Of a DNA stretch of 64,000 nucleotides, positions 7,772 through 15,896 are shown piece by piece (positions within the stretch are counted from its first letter, which is position 1; every line of letters starts with the position of its first letter). The stretch is from JAGVPT01 sp963827085 (lineage in GTDB: Bacteria > Bacteroidota > Ignavibacteria > UBA10030 > UBA8401). The stretch covers positions 372,001-436,000 of the forward strand of contig CAWGZY010000003.1 in the NCBI GenBank assembly GCA_963827085.1. Reading direction: 5' to 3'. The notes below the pieces were generated by a model. That model had not been told where the DNA came from and did no database searches. It worked only from the letters and a program-made list of their open reading frames with translations. The position numbers and the translations under genes were made by a program.

Positions 7772-8929
7772 TTATTTCGCCGACACTTCGGCACGAGTCG
7801 GCTGGGTTTCGTACACTTTTTTCCGCATCGGCTTTGTTCGCTTGCGCATGTAGCGTTTTTCGAGCTGCGCCTCAGGCTTTTTCTCGTCATCTTCGACATC
7901 GGGATATTGGTAGATGTCGTACTTGTAGTTTCGCAGAATAATGTTGTTGCCGCTTCGGCCAAGCACATACTGCGGGAGCAGCGGAATTTTTCCGCCGCCG
8001 CCCGGCGCATCGATCACAAAGTGCGGAATGGCAAGCCCGGACGTGTGGCCGCGCAGTTTGTCCATGATGTTCAGGCCAACGCTGACGGGCGTACGGAAAT
8101 GGTTCGCGCCTTTCGTGATATCAGCCTGATAGAGATAGTACGGACGCACTCTCATCATCAACAGTTTGCGCATGAGTTCCAGCATGACATCCGGATCGTC
8201 GTTGACGCCTTTCATCAGCACCGCCTGGTTGCCGACCGGGATGCCCGCATCGGCGAGCATTTCGCACGCTCGTTTCGCTTCGGTTGTGCATTCCCACGGA
8301 TGGTTGAAATGCGTGTTCACATAAATCGGATGATATTTCTTGAGCATCTTACAGAGTTTCGGTGTGATGCGCTGCGGAAGCACGCACGGCATTTTCGTAC
8401 CGAGACGGATAATCTCCACGTGCGGAATTGCCCGGAGTCCGGAAATAATTTTTTCGAGCATAACATCGGTCAGCATCAGCGGGTCGCCGCCGGAAAGAAT
8501 GATGTCCCGTACTTCAGGATGCGCAGCGATGTAATCGAGACCGGATTGAATAAACTTCATGCTGATCTTGCCCGAATCGCCGACTTTTCTTTTTCGTGTG
8601 CAGAACCTGCAATACATCGAACACTGGCTTGTCGTCAAGAATAACACCCGGTCGGGATAACGATGGGTAATGCTCGGAACCGGGCTGTCGGCCTCCTCGT
8701 TCAGGGGGTCAAGGGGAAAATCATCGGGCACGAGTTCCTGGGCATCGGGAATACATTGCAGCCAGATAGGATCGCCCGGATACCTGATGAGGCTGAGATA
8801 GTACGGGTTGATGCGGATATGAAAAAGCGAATTGAGCTTGTCCGCAAGATCCTTGTCAAAATTAAACCGTTCCACCAAATCCTTGCCGCTGTCGACACTC
8901 GCCCGCAACATTTCCTGCCAGAGTTCCAT
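7772..8929 (-). CDS. kamA: Lysine 2,3-aminomutase, radical SAM/PLP enzyme
   Basis: 385 residues. The radical SAM cluster is CSMYCRFC (C103, C107, C110). PLP is expected on the Lys of GGGGKIPL. The two Asp that hold the lysine side amino group in the clostridial enzyme (Asp293 and Asp330) are both kept, in YQADITKG and VIDAPGGGGK, so free lysine is a likely substrate and beta-lysine the product. The C-terminal Cys cluster that binds zinc in the clostridial enzyme is absent, and the protein ends in a basic tail. It is the last gene of a five-gene operon with a GNAT and two ATP-grasp ligases, which suggests that beta-lysine is used for acylation or ligation rather than lysine fermentation. Confidence 0.9.
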   Translation of the reverse strand: MELWQEMLRASVDSGKDLVERFNFDKDLADKLNSLFHIRINPYYLSLIRYPGDPIWLQCIPDAQELVPDDFPLDPLNEEADSPVPSITHRYPDRVLFLTTSQCSMYCRFCTRKRKVGDSGKISMKFIQSGLDYIAAHPEVRDIILSGGDPLMLTDVMLEKIISGLRAIPHVEIIRLGTKMPCVLPQRITPKLCKMLKKYHPIYVNTHFNHPWECTTEAKRACEMLADAGIPVGNQAVLMKGVNDDPDVMLELMRKLLMMRVRPYYLYQADITKGANHFRTPVSVGLNIMDKLRGHTSGLAIPHFVIDAPGGGGKIPLLPQYVLGRSGNNIILRNYKYDIYQYPDVEDDEKKPEAQLEKRYMRKRTKPMRKKVYETQPTRAEVSAK

Positions 8930-8950
8930 AAAGAGATTTACCTGATGTGG

Positions 8951-9424
8951 TTATAGATATTTGCCGTAGATGACGAGATCATCTCCGGGCCTGTAATAGT
9001 CTTGAATACTTGCTCGTCGTTCAAAACCCTTTCGTTCGTAAAAAGCGCGCGTCTTTTCATACTTTGGCGTCGAGGAAGTCTCAGCAATCAACAGACGTCC
9101 CCCCTTTGCCTTGATATGCTCCTCGGCGAAACGGAGAAGTTCCGAACCGACTCCAGTTCCATGGAGAGCCGGCGACACTGCAATCCAGTACAAATCATAC
9201 GTTCCCTGCGTTGACGGTGTCGGACCGATGCAGACATAGCCGGCCACCCGCTGTTCATCGTCGACGTAAGAAAAGATTTCATAATCTTTCTGATGTTCAT
9301 CCTCAAGACAAATCTGGATCAGTTCAATCGCAACATCGATTTCTTCTTCGCTGAAAACATCCGTTGCACGTAAAAGATTTTCTATCGGCTCTTTGTCCTC
9401 GCGCTCGAGGAGACGGATGCTCAT
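8951..9424 (-). CDS. GNAT family N-acetyltransferase
   Basis: 157 residues forming one GNAT fold. The acetyl-CoA loop is in VSPALHGTGVGSELLRFAEEH (a Q/RxxGxG/A variant), and the C-terminal strand region has TRAFYERKGFERRASIQDYY. It sits 21 bp upstream of the aminomutase gene. In AblA/AblB systems a GNAT acetylates beta-lysine to N-epsilon-acetyl-beta-lysine, an osmolyte. This protein is much shorter than typical AblB (about 260), so it may be a different acyltransferase serving the same operon. The acceptor is not known. Confidence 0.85.
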   Translation of the reverse strand: MSIRLLEREDKEPIENLLRATDVFSEEEIDVAIELIQICLEDEHQKDYEIFSYVDDEQRVAGYVCIGPTPSTQGTYDLYWIAVSPALHGTGVGSELLRFAEEHIKAKGGRLLIAETSSTPKYEKTRAFYERKGFERRASIQDYYRPGDDLVIYGKYL

Positions 9425-9454
9425 GTGGGTAACGTAATATATGTAACGGTGCGT

Positions 9455-10540
9455 CTACGGATTTCTCTTCAACGCGCATTCGACGATCTTCCCGATCGTC
9501 TCATTAAAGGAATACCCGTACGTGGTCGTTGAACGGATAAACCCGGCATCATCCGAGATATCGGGATTGGGGTTTACTTCCAGAACGTACGGCTTGTTGT
9601 TCTTCGTCAAACGGAAATCAATGCGGGCATAATCCCTGCATCCCATAATGTTAAACGACTGCAGAGCAAGGTCCTTAATACGAGCTTCGACTGTCGGCGG
9701 CAGATCGGCGGGACAGACACCTTTCGTTCCTTCGTATTCTACTGAACCATTGAGCCACTTCGCATCATAGGTAACAATTTTGGGATAGCCGGACGGAAGC
9801 CCGGAAAAGTCTATTTCCGAAATTGGGAGCACTGTCGGCTTCCCGTTCCCCAACACGGCGACATTTAACTCACGTCCTTCTATGTATTCTTCCACAATGG
9901 CCGGCTGGTCATACTGTTGAAAGATATACCGGATACGTTTCTTTAAGGCTGTCAGCGAATCGACGACCGAATCATTGTCGATGCCAGTACTGGCATCTTC
10001 CTTTGCGGGCTTCACGATAAGCGGAAATGCAAGGTCGAAATCATCCGCGATAATTTCATTCAATTGCTTGCAAACGATAAACTTTGCGGTCGGGATGCCG
10101 TGAAATGAGAGGATCTCTTTCGTCCGCGCCTTATTCAAACATGTGCCCAGCGTGACGGTCGGCGAGCCTGTATAAGGAATCTCCAGAATCTCGTAGATAC
10201 CCGCGACATGCATTTCATGAATCGCCTGATCACCCAATGACTCGACCAAATTGAAAATAAGGTCGGGCTTCTCCGTTTTCAAAAATTCCAATAATCTTTC
10301 GATGTTATTGGACATGTTGAATATTGATGTTTGATATCCAAGCTCGTTCAATGCAGTTTGAATTTGCTCCCTCTCTTCAACCACGCCCACTTCGGACATG
10401 TCGACCAAACCGTTGGCACGTGCAGTAGCGAGTGCAGCACCTTCCTGGATCATCCCGGATTCCGATATGAACTTTCTCCCCTTCGACGTCTGAATCGTCG
10501 GCTGGTTGAAAATAACCGAAACATGTAGCTTTTTTCTCAT
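9455..10540 (-). CDS. ATP-grasp ligase, D-Ala-D-Ala ligase-like (second of pair)
   Basis: 361 residues from the ATG preceded by GGAG at suitable spacing; an upstream in-frame start at 10570 is less likely. The ATP-grasp features are IVKPAKEDASTGI, the hinge VEEYIEGRELNVAV, and the metal ligands in ARIDFRL and LEVNPNPDI. ATP-grasp enzymes of this type activate a carboxylate as acyl phosphate and join it to an amine. The N-terminal half (SVIFNQP..., LIFNLVESLGD) is Ddl-like, but nearby genes are not peptidoglycan genes, and two diverged ligases in tandem beside an aminomutase argue for another product. Substrates are unknown. Confidence 0.85.
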   Translation of the reverse strand: MRKKLHVSVIFNQPTIQTSKGRKFISESGMIQEGAALATARANGLVDMSEVGVVEEREQIQTALNELGYQTSIFNMSNNIERLLEFLKTEKPDLIFNLVESLGDQAIHEMHVAGIYEILEIPYTGSPTVTLGTCLNKARTKEILSFHGIPTAKFIVCKQLNEIIADDFDLAFPLIVKPAKEDASTGIDNDSVVDSLTALKKRIRYIFQQYDQPAIVEEYIEGRELNVAVLGNGKPTVLPISEIDFSGLPSGYPKIVTYDAKWLNGSVEYEGTKGVCPADLPPTVEARIKDLALQSFNIMGCRDYARIDFRLTKNNKPYVLEVNPNPDISDDAGFIRSTTTYGYSFNETIGKIVECALKRNP

Positions 10541-10607
10541 ACTGTTACTCCGTATTTGTGAGATAAGCATGCCTGCATCTTGTTCGATTTCAACGAGTTA
10601 GGGGGCA

Positions 10608-11684
10608 TCATAACAGCTTATACCGTTTACAGGCCTCATCCAATACGCAATTCAACATTTCGTCGTACGATATGCCTGCAGCACGGGCTGCCTTCGGATA
10701 ACATGAATTGTCCTCAGGCTTAGGCAAAATACCGGGAAGTGGATTAATTTCAATAATGTTTGGAATTCCGTTCTTATCGAGACGAACATCAATGCGCGAC
10801 CAATCACGGCAACGCAATACTTTGTATGCGTCTCTGCAAAGTTTTACGATGGCAACATTCAGAGATGGAGACATCCGGGCAGGGCATTCGAAAATATTAA
10901 GCGGATTCGATGATTGGTCCCAAATCCATTTTGCCTCGAATGAATAGATCGGGTTTACGCCTTTCGGCAGTGAATCAAATTTTATCTCGACGATCGGGAG
11001 TACCCGCACATCTTCCCCGTTGCCGAGCATGGCAACCGTAAATTCACGTCCGGGCAAAAACTCTTCGACAATCACCGGCTCGTTGTACCTCACCAGAACG
11101 TTTTCGACTTGAGACTGCAATTCATGAGGAGTTCGGACGAGGGAAGCATCAAAGATACCCTTGCTCGACCCTTCGTTCAACGGTTTCACCATGCAGGGAA
11201 AATCTGTCCGCACTGTCGAAAGGTCGGCGAGGGAGTATAAAACGGAAAATTTTGCGGTTGGAATCTTATAGTAGGAGAGAATTTCTTTTGCTCTTGACTT
11301 GTCTAAACAAACAGCGAGGGTAAGTGCGTCGGAACCCGAGTAAGGAATGTTGAGCATTTCTAACATCGCCGGAATTTGTGCTTCTCGCGAGACACCGTAT
11401 TGTCCCTCGGCGATATTGAAGACGATCTCTGGGCGTCGGCTGCGAAGTTTCGCAAAAGCGTCTTCATCAGCTTCGATCATCGTGATGGAGTGGCGGAGTG
11501 CAAGCGCGTCGCGGACAGCTGTTACCGTTTCAATCGTGTCCCACTCCGCGTACGTATCAGCGCTTGTTGCCTTCTCTACTATTTGCGTGCTGACATCAGT
11601 GATGTTCTGACTCGAAGGTTCAATGTCGCCGTCGGCGACATCTGATTCTTCCTTCTTCATGTTGTAGACGAGAGCTACTTCCAT
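10608..11684 (-). CDS. ATP-grasp ligase, D-Ala-D-Ala ligase-like (first of pair)
   Basis: 358 residues. It starts VALVYNMK like Ddl proteins, has an acidic insertion around 12-45, then VFNIAEGQYG, the ATP-binding MVKPLNEGSSKGI, EEFLPGREFTVAM, and the metal-binding SRIDVRL and IEINPLPGI. It is clearly related to the neighbouring ligase but diverged, so they are paralogues with probably different substrates. Its ATG lies inside the last codons of a 26-residue upstream frame (10-bp overlap) and it has no ribosome binding site of its own, so translation is probably coupled to that peptide. Classed as D-alanine ligase by similarity, but that activity is doubtful in this context. Confidence 0.85.
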   Translation of the reverse strand: MEVALVYNMKKEESDVADGDIEPSSQNITDVSTQIVEKATSADTYAEWDTIETVTAVRDALALRHSITMIEADEDAFAKLRSRRPEIVFNIAEGQYGVSREAQIPAMLEMLNIPYSGSDALTLAVCLDKSRAKEILSYYKIPTAKFSVLYSLADLSTVRTDFPCMVKPLNEGSSKGIFDASLVRTPHELQSQVENVLVRYNEPVIVEEFLPGREFTVAMLGNGEDVRVLPIVEIKFDSLPKGVNPIYSFEAKWIWDQSSNPLNIFECPARMSPSLNVAIVKLCRDAYKVLRCRDWSRIDVRLDKNGIPNIIEINPLPGILPKPEDNSCYPKAARAAGISYDEMLNCVLDEACKRYKLL

Positions 11685-11755
11685 TCAGGGGAGTACCAAA
11701 AAAAACTTTCGATACCTTTCATGCTAGTGGCTGATACGCGGAGCTCGTTCTTCAT
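11675..11755 (-). CDS. 26-residue peptide at the head of the ATP-grasp/aminomutase operon
   Basis: This short frame starts MKNELRVSATS and ends SFFWYSPEWK; the C-terminal part is aromatic-rich and ends in Lys. Support for it being real: AGGAG at 11762-11766 sits at good distance before the ATG, a strong promoter (11773-11800) would start the transcript just before that site, and its stop overlaps the start of the first ATP-grasp gene, which lacks its own site. It could be a substrate or precursor peptide for the ligases, a leader that couples or attenuates translation, or a small regulatory peptide. No family is recognised. Confidence 0.55.
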   Translation of the reverse strand: MKNELRVSATSMKGIESFFWYSPEWK

Positions 11756-11772
11756 CTCTAACTCCTGATACA

Positions 11773-11800
11773 AATATAATGTTTTTAGACACGTTGTCAA
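11773..11800 (-). promoter_or_regulatory. Promoter of the peptide/ATP-grasp/GNAT/kamA operon
   Basis: On the minus strand a perfect -35 box TTGACA (11795-11800), a 16-bp spacer and a -10 box TATATT (11773-11778). The predicted start is near 11766, so the leader before the peptide ATG is only about a dozen bases and consists mainly of the AGGAG site. Confidence 0.65.
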
Positions 11801-11972
11801 GAAGAAAGTGGCTTTTCCCTTAGGAATTGCAATCGCCGTTGTCAGAGTGGCAGACTCTTTGCTGGCAGGTCATTTGATTCAAAAAGGAAAATTTCTTTGC
11901 GTGTGGTTTTTTACAGCGGCAGGAGAAATATCTGAAGGAATAATTTTTGTAAGATGTGTTTTCGGAGAATCG

Positions 11973-14159
11973 CTAACCAATGCGAACGTATGAAAGTAAA
12001 TTTTTGTAGACTAATTCGAATCGTGTCCGTATCCGGGCATGCTGCAGCAATCGTAAATGAGGATCGTGAGCGACAAGATCGAAAGCTTCTTGTCGCGCAA
12101 GGATGAGAATATCTTTGTCATGAACAATATCAGCAACAAGAAAAGACGGCAGTCCGCTTTGACGCGTTCCAAAATAATCTCCCGCGCCTCGCAATTCCAG
12201 ATCGACCTCCGCAATTTTAAACCCGTCATTCGTTCGCACCATTGTTTGAAGACGTTTCGAGATGTCGGAAATTTGCTTATGAACTTCAGCGCGATTCGCG
12301 GCAAGCTGGGCATTTCGCTTCATCATCAGATCGTCGGTCAGCAAAATACAATAGGATTGCTCGGTTCCCCGTCCGACTCTTCCCCGCAGCTGATGAAGCT
12401 GTGAAAGCCCGAACCGTTCTGCATTTTCGATGATCATGATGGTTGCATTCGGAATATCGATACCGACTTCAATGACCGTTGTTGCGACAAGAATATCGAT
12501 CTCTTTGGATTTGAACTTGCTCATCACAATGTCCTTCTCTTCCGACGGCAATCTTCCGTGCAGCAATCCGAGTCTGAATTCAGAAAAATCATGCTCTCCC
12601 AGTTTTTCAAATTCGACCATCGCCGCCTTGAGGTCGATTTTTTCCGACTCTTCAATGAGGGGATAGACGATATACACCTGCCGCCCTTTCCGTATTTCAT
12701 CCTTCACAAAGCTGTACACCTTTTTCTTTTCTCTTTCCGTCCGGACGGCTGTCTTTATCGGCCTGCGATTTTTTGGAAGCTCATCGATCACTGAAATGTC
12801 AAGGTCTCCGTACAGCGTGAGCGATAATGTTCGTGGAATCGGGGTTGCCGTCATTACAAGCACGTCAGGGTTTACTTTTCCTTTCTCGCGGAGAAGTGCT
12901 CGCTGTGCGACGCCAAAGCGATGCTGTTCGTCGACGACGACAAAGCCAAGGTTCGCAAACTGAACCTGTTCCTGAATGAGCGCGTGTGTACCAACTACAA
13001 TATTCGCCGAGCCGCGGCGGATGTCCTCTAGAATATCTTCGCGCAGTTTTTTCTTCTGTCCGCCGATAAGAAGGCGAACCTGAACCGGCAGATTTCCTAA
13101 GAAATTCTTTAGCGTAAAAAAGTGCTGTTCGGCTAAAATCTCCGTGGGCGCCATTAACGCGCATTGAAATCCGTTCTCGACAGCAACAAGCATTGCAAAC
13201 AGAGCCACGATTGTTTTGCCGCTCCCGACATCCCCCTGTAACAGCCGGTTCATGGGCGCTGGTTGACTCATATCGCCCGTTATCTCGTTCATCACGCGCC
13301 GCTGCGCCCCGGTCAATTCAAACGATAATCCGGAAAGAAGCCGTCGCGCTAATTCACTCTTGATTGTGAATGAAATGCCTTTCAGTTCCCCCTTGATTTC
13401 CCGTCGGCGGTACGCCATTAGGAGTTGGAAAAAGAACAATTCATCGAACTTCAGCCGGTTAAGCGCCATATCTCTTTCACTGTACGTCCTCGGAAAATGA
13501 ATCATTCGCAACGTCGAATGAATATCCAGAAGATTGCGACGCACGCGAATCTCATCGGGCAAATGTTCAGCGAAAGAATCAAGATTGTTCTGGAGGGCGC
13601 TCCGAATGATCCTGCGGAACCCGCGATTGTCCAACCCAACCTGCCGCAGTTCTTCGCTTGACCTGTACATCGGAATGATCGAGCCGGTATGGAGGAGCGA
13701 ATTCCAGTCTGTCGTATCATCATCGTCATTCGTCTTTAACCTGTCAAATTCGGGATGGATAAACTGCGGGCGATTCAATTTATCGAGTTCCGGCACAGAG
13801 GAAACAGCGAGTACTTCGCCGATCCCAAAGGCCTTTTGATACCATTGCACTCCTGCAAAAAAAACGCATGTGAGGTATCCTGTCTCATCCTTCAGCGTGA
13901 GGAAAAACATTTGCTTCCCGCGCCGTGTTCTCTTGATTGCCTGGCGGAAAACGGAGCCGACCACAGTGACTTCATTCCCCGCTTCAACAAATTTCGGAAG
14001 GTCTTTGATAGTGGTAATGCGCGAGCGGTCGAGGTAGCCGCGGGGAATATAGTAGAGAAGTTTCGAAACCGAATCGATGCCGATCTCCCGTAACGCAGCG
14101 GCTCGTTTCGGACCGATTCCTTTGACGTATTGAAGTGTGTCGCTCGTTTGAAGGATCAA
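11973..14159 (-). CDS. recG: ATP-dependent DNA helicase RecG
   Basis: 728 residues; start taken at TTG, giving MILQTSDTLQYVKGIG. RecG remodels stalled forks and Holliday junctions. The N-terminal wedge/OB region contains the KGIGPKRAAALREIGI helix-hairpin-helix-like stretch; helicase motifs include Walker A LLQGDVGSGKT, the DEQH box (VVVDEQHRFG), motif III MTATPIPRT and motif VI QLRGRVGRG. The length is typical for the family. It is followed by about 220 bp without a gene before the divergent peptide operon promoter. Confidence in identity is high; the exact start is less certain because of the TTG. Confidence 0.96.
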   Translation of the reverse strand: MILQTSDTLQYVKGIGPKRAAALREIGIDSVSKLLYYIPRGYLDRSRITTIKDLPKFVEAGNEVTVVGSVFRQAIKRTRRGKQMFFLTLKDETGYLTCVFFAGVQWYQKAFGIGEVLAVSSVPELDKLNRPQFIHPEFDRLKTNDDDDTTDWNSLLHTGSIIPMYRSSEELRQVGLDNRGFRRIIRSALQNNLDSFAEHLPDEIRVRRNLLDIHSTLRMIHFPRTYSERDMALNRLKFDELFFFQLLMAYRRREIKGELKGISFTIKSELARRLLSGLSFELTGAQRRVMNEITGDMSQPAPMNRLLQGDVGSGKTIVALFAMLVAVENGFQCALMAPTEILAEQHFFTLKNFLGNLPVQVRLLIGGQKKKLREDILEDIRRGSANIVVGTHALIQEQVQFANLGFVVVDEQHRFGVAQRALLREKGKVNPDVLVMTATPIPRTLSLTLYGDLDISVIDELPKNRRPIKTAVRTEREKKKVYSFVKDEIRKGRQVYIVYPLIEESEKIDLKAAMVEFEKLGEHDFSEFRLGLLHGRLPSEEKDIVMSKFKSKEIDILVATTVIEVGIDIPNATIMIIENAERFGLSQLHQLRGRVGRGTEQSYCILLTDDLMMKRNAQLAANRAEVHKQISDISKRLQTMVRTNDGFKIAEVDLELRGAGDYFGTRQSGLPSFLVADIVHDKDILILARQEAFDLVAHDPHLRLLQHARIRTRFELVYKNLLSYVRIG

Positions 14160-14190
14160 GCGAATTTAATTCCGTTGTTTGAGCTACTGA

Positions 14191-14290
14191 TTGAGAAATT
14201 GAGACTTCTTAATAATCCAAAAAATACGGCTCGCGCAAATTTCAAGGGGATGGCTTCGCGTGAGATAATTTTTCAGATGTCTCAAATCAT
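14191..14290. repeat. Second TIR-like repeat family (TTGAGACATCTGAAAAAT ends), copy 1
   Basis: The gap between recG and the anti-sigma gene is filled by a non-coding unit. The left end reads ATTGAGACTTCTTAATAAT and the right end reads, on the other strand, TTTGAGACATCTGAAAAAT. The core has CGCGCAAATTTCAAGGGGAT, matching inverted the core of the element at 36499-36680. The same ends occur at 55511-55646. The boundaries are approximate and no target duplication was found. Confidence 0.45.
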
Positions 14291-14292
14291 AC

Positions 14293-15282
14293 CTACCGGC
14301 GCTCAATATTGGTGTTTGTTGACTGCTGAGCACTCCATCCCCCGGGGATGCGGTATGCGATGCGTTCGTTTGCGAGGACTATAATCAATGAATCCTCGGT
14401 CGTCGGTTCAATAGTCGCTTGCTGAATTTGAAAACTTTGAAACAGCGTATCACGATATAATGTAAGATTCAACCCTCGCGGAGTTTTCTCGACGAGTGTC
14501 TGAATTGTGCGATCATCCACACTTTGTTTCATCTGTGCGTCGGGCAAAAATTTTGATAATTGCTGTCGCAACGTTATCGTTTGCGAAGCCCCGTCCTTCC
14601 GAATCGTGAACACTCGAGGTTGTCCCGAGAATTTTTCCGCCATTCTCTTTTCTCGTATTTCCTTATTTTCAGCCTTTGCCGAAAGATGAACCTTATCATT
14701 CGTTTCAGAAGTCATGATCACCGTCCCAAGGAGCCAGAATGCTTTTGGGTTCCTGTCTTCCCCAATTTCCTTCTGAAAATCATCGGCATTGTTCAACTCG
14801 GTTTCCTGGTGCGCAGGTGTGCCGGCCAAATTTCCGCTTGCTGAGTTTTCTGCTTGAGACATCGATCGTTCTTTCTTTTCCCCTGTCGCGGCGCTTGAAT
14901 CCCCCGCGCTCTGTTTGACAACATAGTTCCTCGATGAAAACTTCACAGGCCACTCAAGCGACCCAACGTAAAACCGGAACACACCAAGGCCGATCAGTAT
15001 TATGAACACCGCCGCTGCGAGGCTGATGAACTGATAACGCTGGAAGACATTCGTCTCCCCGTTCTTTAGCGACTCACGAAGAACCCCCTTCATCCTCTCT
15101 CTTCCTGACAGCGTGATACCCGCCACCAATTCTCGCTCCTGCTGTACGACACGTTGACATTGCTCGCACTCGAGAAGATGTTGTTCGAGAAGCTCGCATT
15201 CGGACTGGCCGACACGCTCCAACACGTAGCGATCCAGCAATTCAGGATCATCTGTCCAATGTGAAAATCGGGAGTTATCCAT
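14293..15282 (-). CDS. Anti-sigma factor with zinc-finger N-terminus, membrane-anchored
   Basis: 329 residues from ATG; a GTG six bases upstream is the alternative. The N-terminus has the zf-HC2 pattern HLLECEQC that binds the partner sigma factor, followed by one transmembrane helix (about 90-108, LAAAVFIILIGLGVFRF) and a periplasmic domain of about 220 residues with no recognised fold. It starts a few bases after the ECF sigma gene stop, the usual order for a sigma/anti-sigma pair, so it should hold that sigma factor at the membrane until a signal releases it. The signal is unknown. Confidence 0.85.
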   Translation of the reverse strand: MDNSRFSHWTDDPELLDRYVLERVGQSECELLEQHLLECEQCQRVVQQERELVAGITLSGRERMKGVLRESLKNGETNVFQRYQFISLAAAVFIILIGLGVFRFYVGSLEWPVKFSSRNYVVKQSAGDSSAATGEKKERSMSQAENSASGNLAGTPAHQETELNNADDFQKEIGEDRNPKAFWLLGTVIMTSETNDKVHLSAKAENKEIREKRMAEKFSGQPRVFTIRKDGASQTITLRQQLSKFLPDAQMKQSVDDRTIQTLVEKTPRGLNLTLYRDTLFQSFQIQQATIEPTTEDSLIIVLANERIAYRIPGGWSAQQSTNTNIERR

Positions 15283-15288
15283 CTTCAC

Positions 15289-15855
15289 CTACACCTGTTT
15301 CAATATTCTTTCGAGGGCTTTCTTGCACTGATATTTTTTCGATTTTACTGTTTCGGCATTTGCAAAACCCATTTGCTCCGCGATTTTTTCCAGTGAAGAT
15401 TCTTCCCAGTAGAAGAGGAGCAGCAGCTTTTTGCACGGGTCCCCGAGTTTCGCCAGTGAATCGCGAACGAGCCTTGCCCGATCGCTGTCGATCAGCTCTT
15501 CAAGCGGAGAGGGGTCGGGACTTCGGGCATCTTCAACTGTTCGCCCTTCAGGAACTTCTTTTCGCCGCCGCGCAAGCCGCCTCAGCCATATATTCCTTGC
15601 CGTTCCCATAATGAATGTACTTAACTGCGACTCGTATTGGAATTTACCCGAGCGGACCTTTTCCCATAACACGACAACCGCCTCCTGCAAGACATCGTCT
15701 CCATCATCCGATGTACCGCTGTTTTTGATCACATACGATACAACCGGCCTTCTATTGGCCTTGTATAACACCGCCAATGATTGCTCGTCGTCTCCCTTCC
15801 TGATGAGATCCAGTATTTTGGCATCGGTATGAAGAAATAAGAGAGATGAATTCAT
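15289..15855 (-). CDS. ECF-type RNA polymerase sigma factor
   Basis: 188 residues. Region 2 includes DDVLQEAVVVLWEKVRSGKFQYESQLSTFIMGTARNIW (core binding and -10 recognition) and region 4 includes LLLLFYWEESSLEKIAEQMGFANAETVKSKKYQCKKAL (a helix-turn-helix reading the -35). AAGG precedes the ATG. It is paired with a downstream membrane anti-sigma factor and divergent from a TonB-like gene only 41 bp away, so autoregulation and control of that gene are plausible. Confidence 0.92.
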   Translation of the reverse strand: MNSSLLFLHTDAKILDLIRKGDDEQSLAVLYKANRRPVVSYVIKNSGTSDDGDDVLQEAVVVLWEKVRSGKFQYESQLSTFIMGTARNIWLRRLARRRKEVPEGRTVEDARSPDPSPLEELIDSDRARLVRDSLAKLGDPCKKLLLLFYWEESSLEKIAEQMGFANAETVKSKKYQCKKALERILKQV

Positions 15856-15868
15856 TTACCTTTCATCA

Positions 15869-15883
15869 GTTAATGATATTAAC
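15869..15883. promoter_or_regulatory. Palindrome GTTAAT-GAT-ATTAAC in the sigma/TonB divergent gap
   Basis: A perfect 6-bp inverted repeat with a 3-bp spacer sits in the 41-bp gap between the divergent sigma and TonB-like genes. Its position suits an operator for a dimeric regulator, but no regulator is identified and the AT-rich sequence could arise by chance. Confidence 0.3.
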
Positions 15884-15896
15884 AGTTAAGAGGTGA

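Noticed and set aside
7694..8644. 316-residue open frame on the plus strand opposite the aminomutase gene
   Set aside because: It lies fully antisense to a strongly conserved gene, has shadow-type composition (His/Arg-rich) and no family features.
10541..10582. 13-codon frame before the second ATP-grasp gene, ending in ATGA overlap
   Set aside because: No ribosome binding site before its ATG, whereas the ligase has its own GGAG; kept out as likely chance.
11808..11993. 61-residue plus-strand frame between the peptide operon promoter and recG
   Set aside because: No ribosome binding site or family, and it overlaps the recG 3' end; looks like noise.
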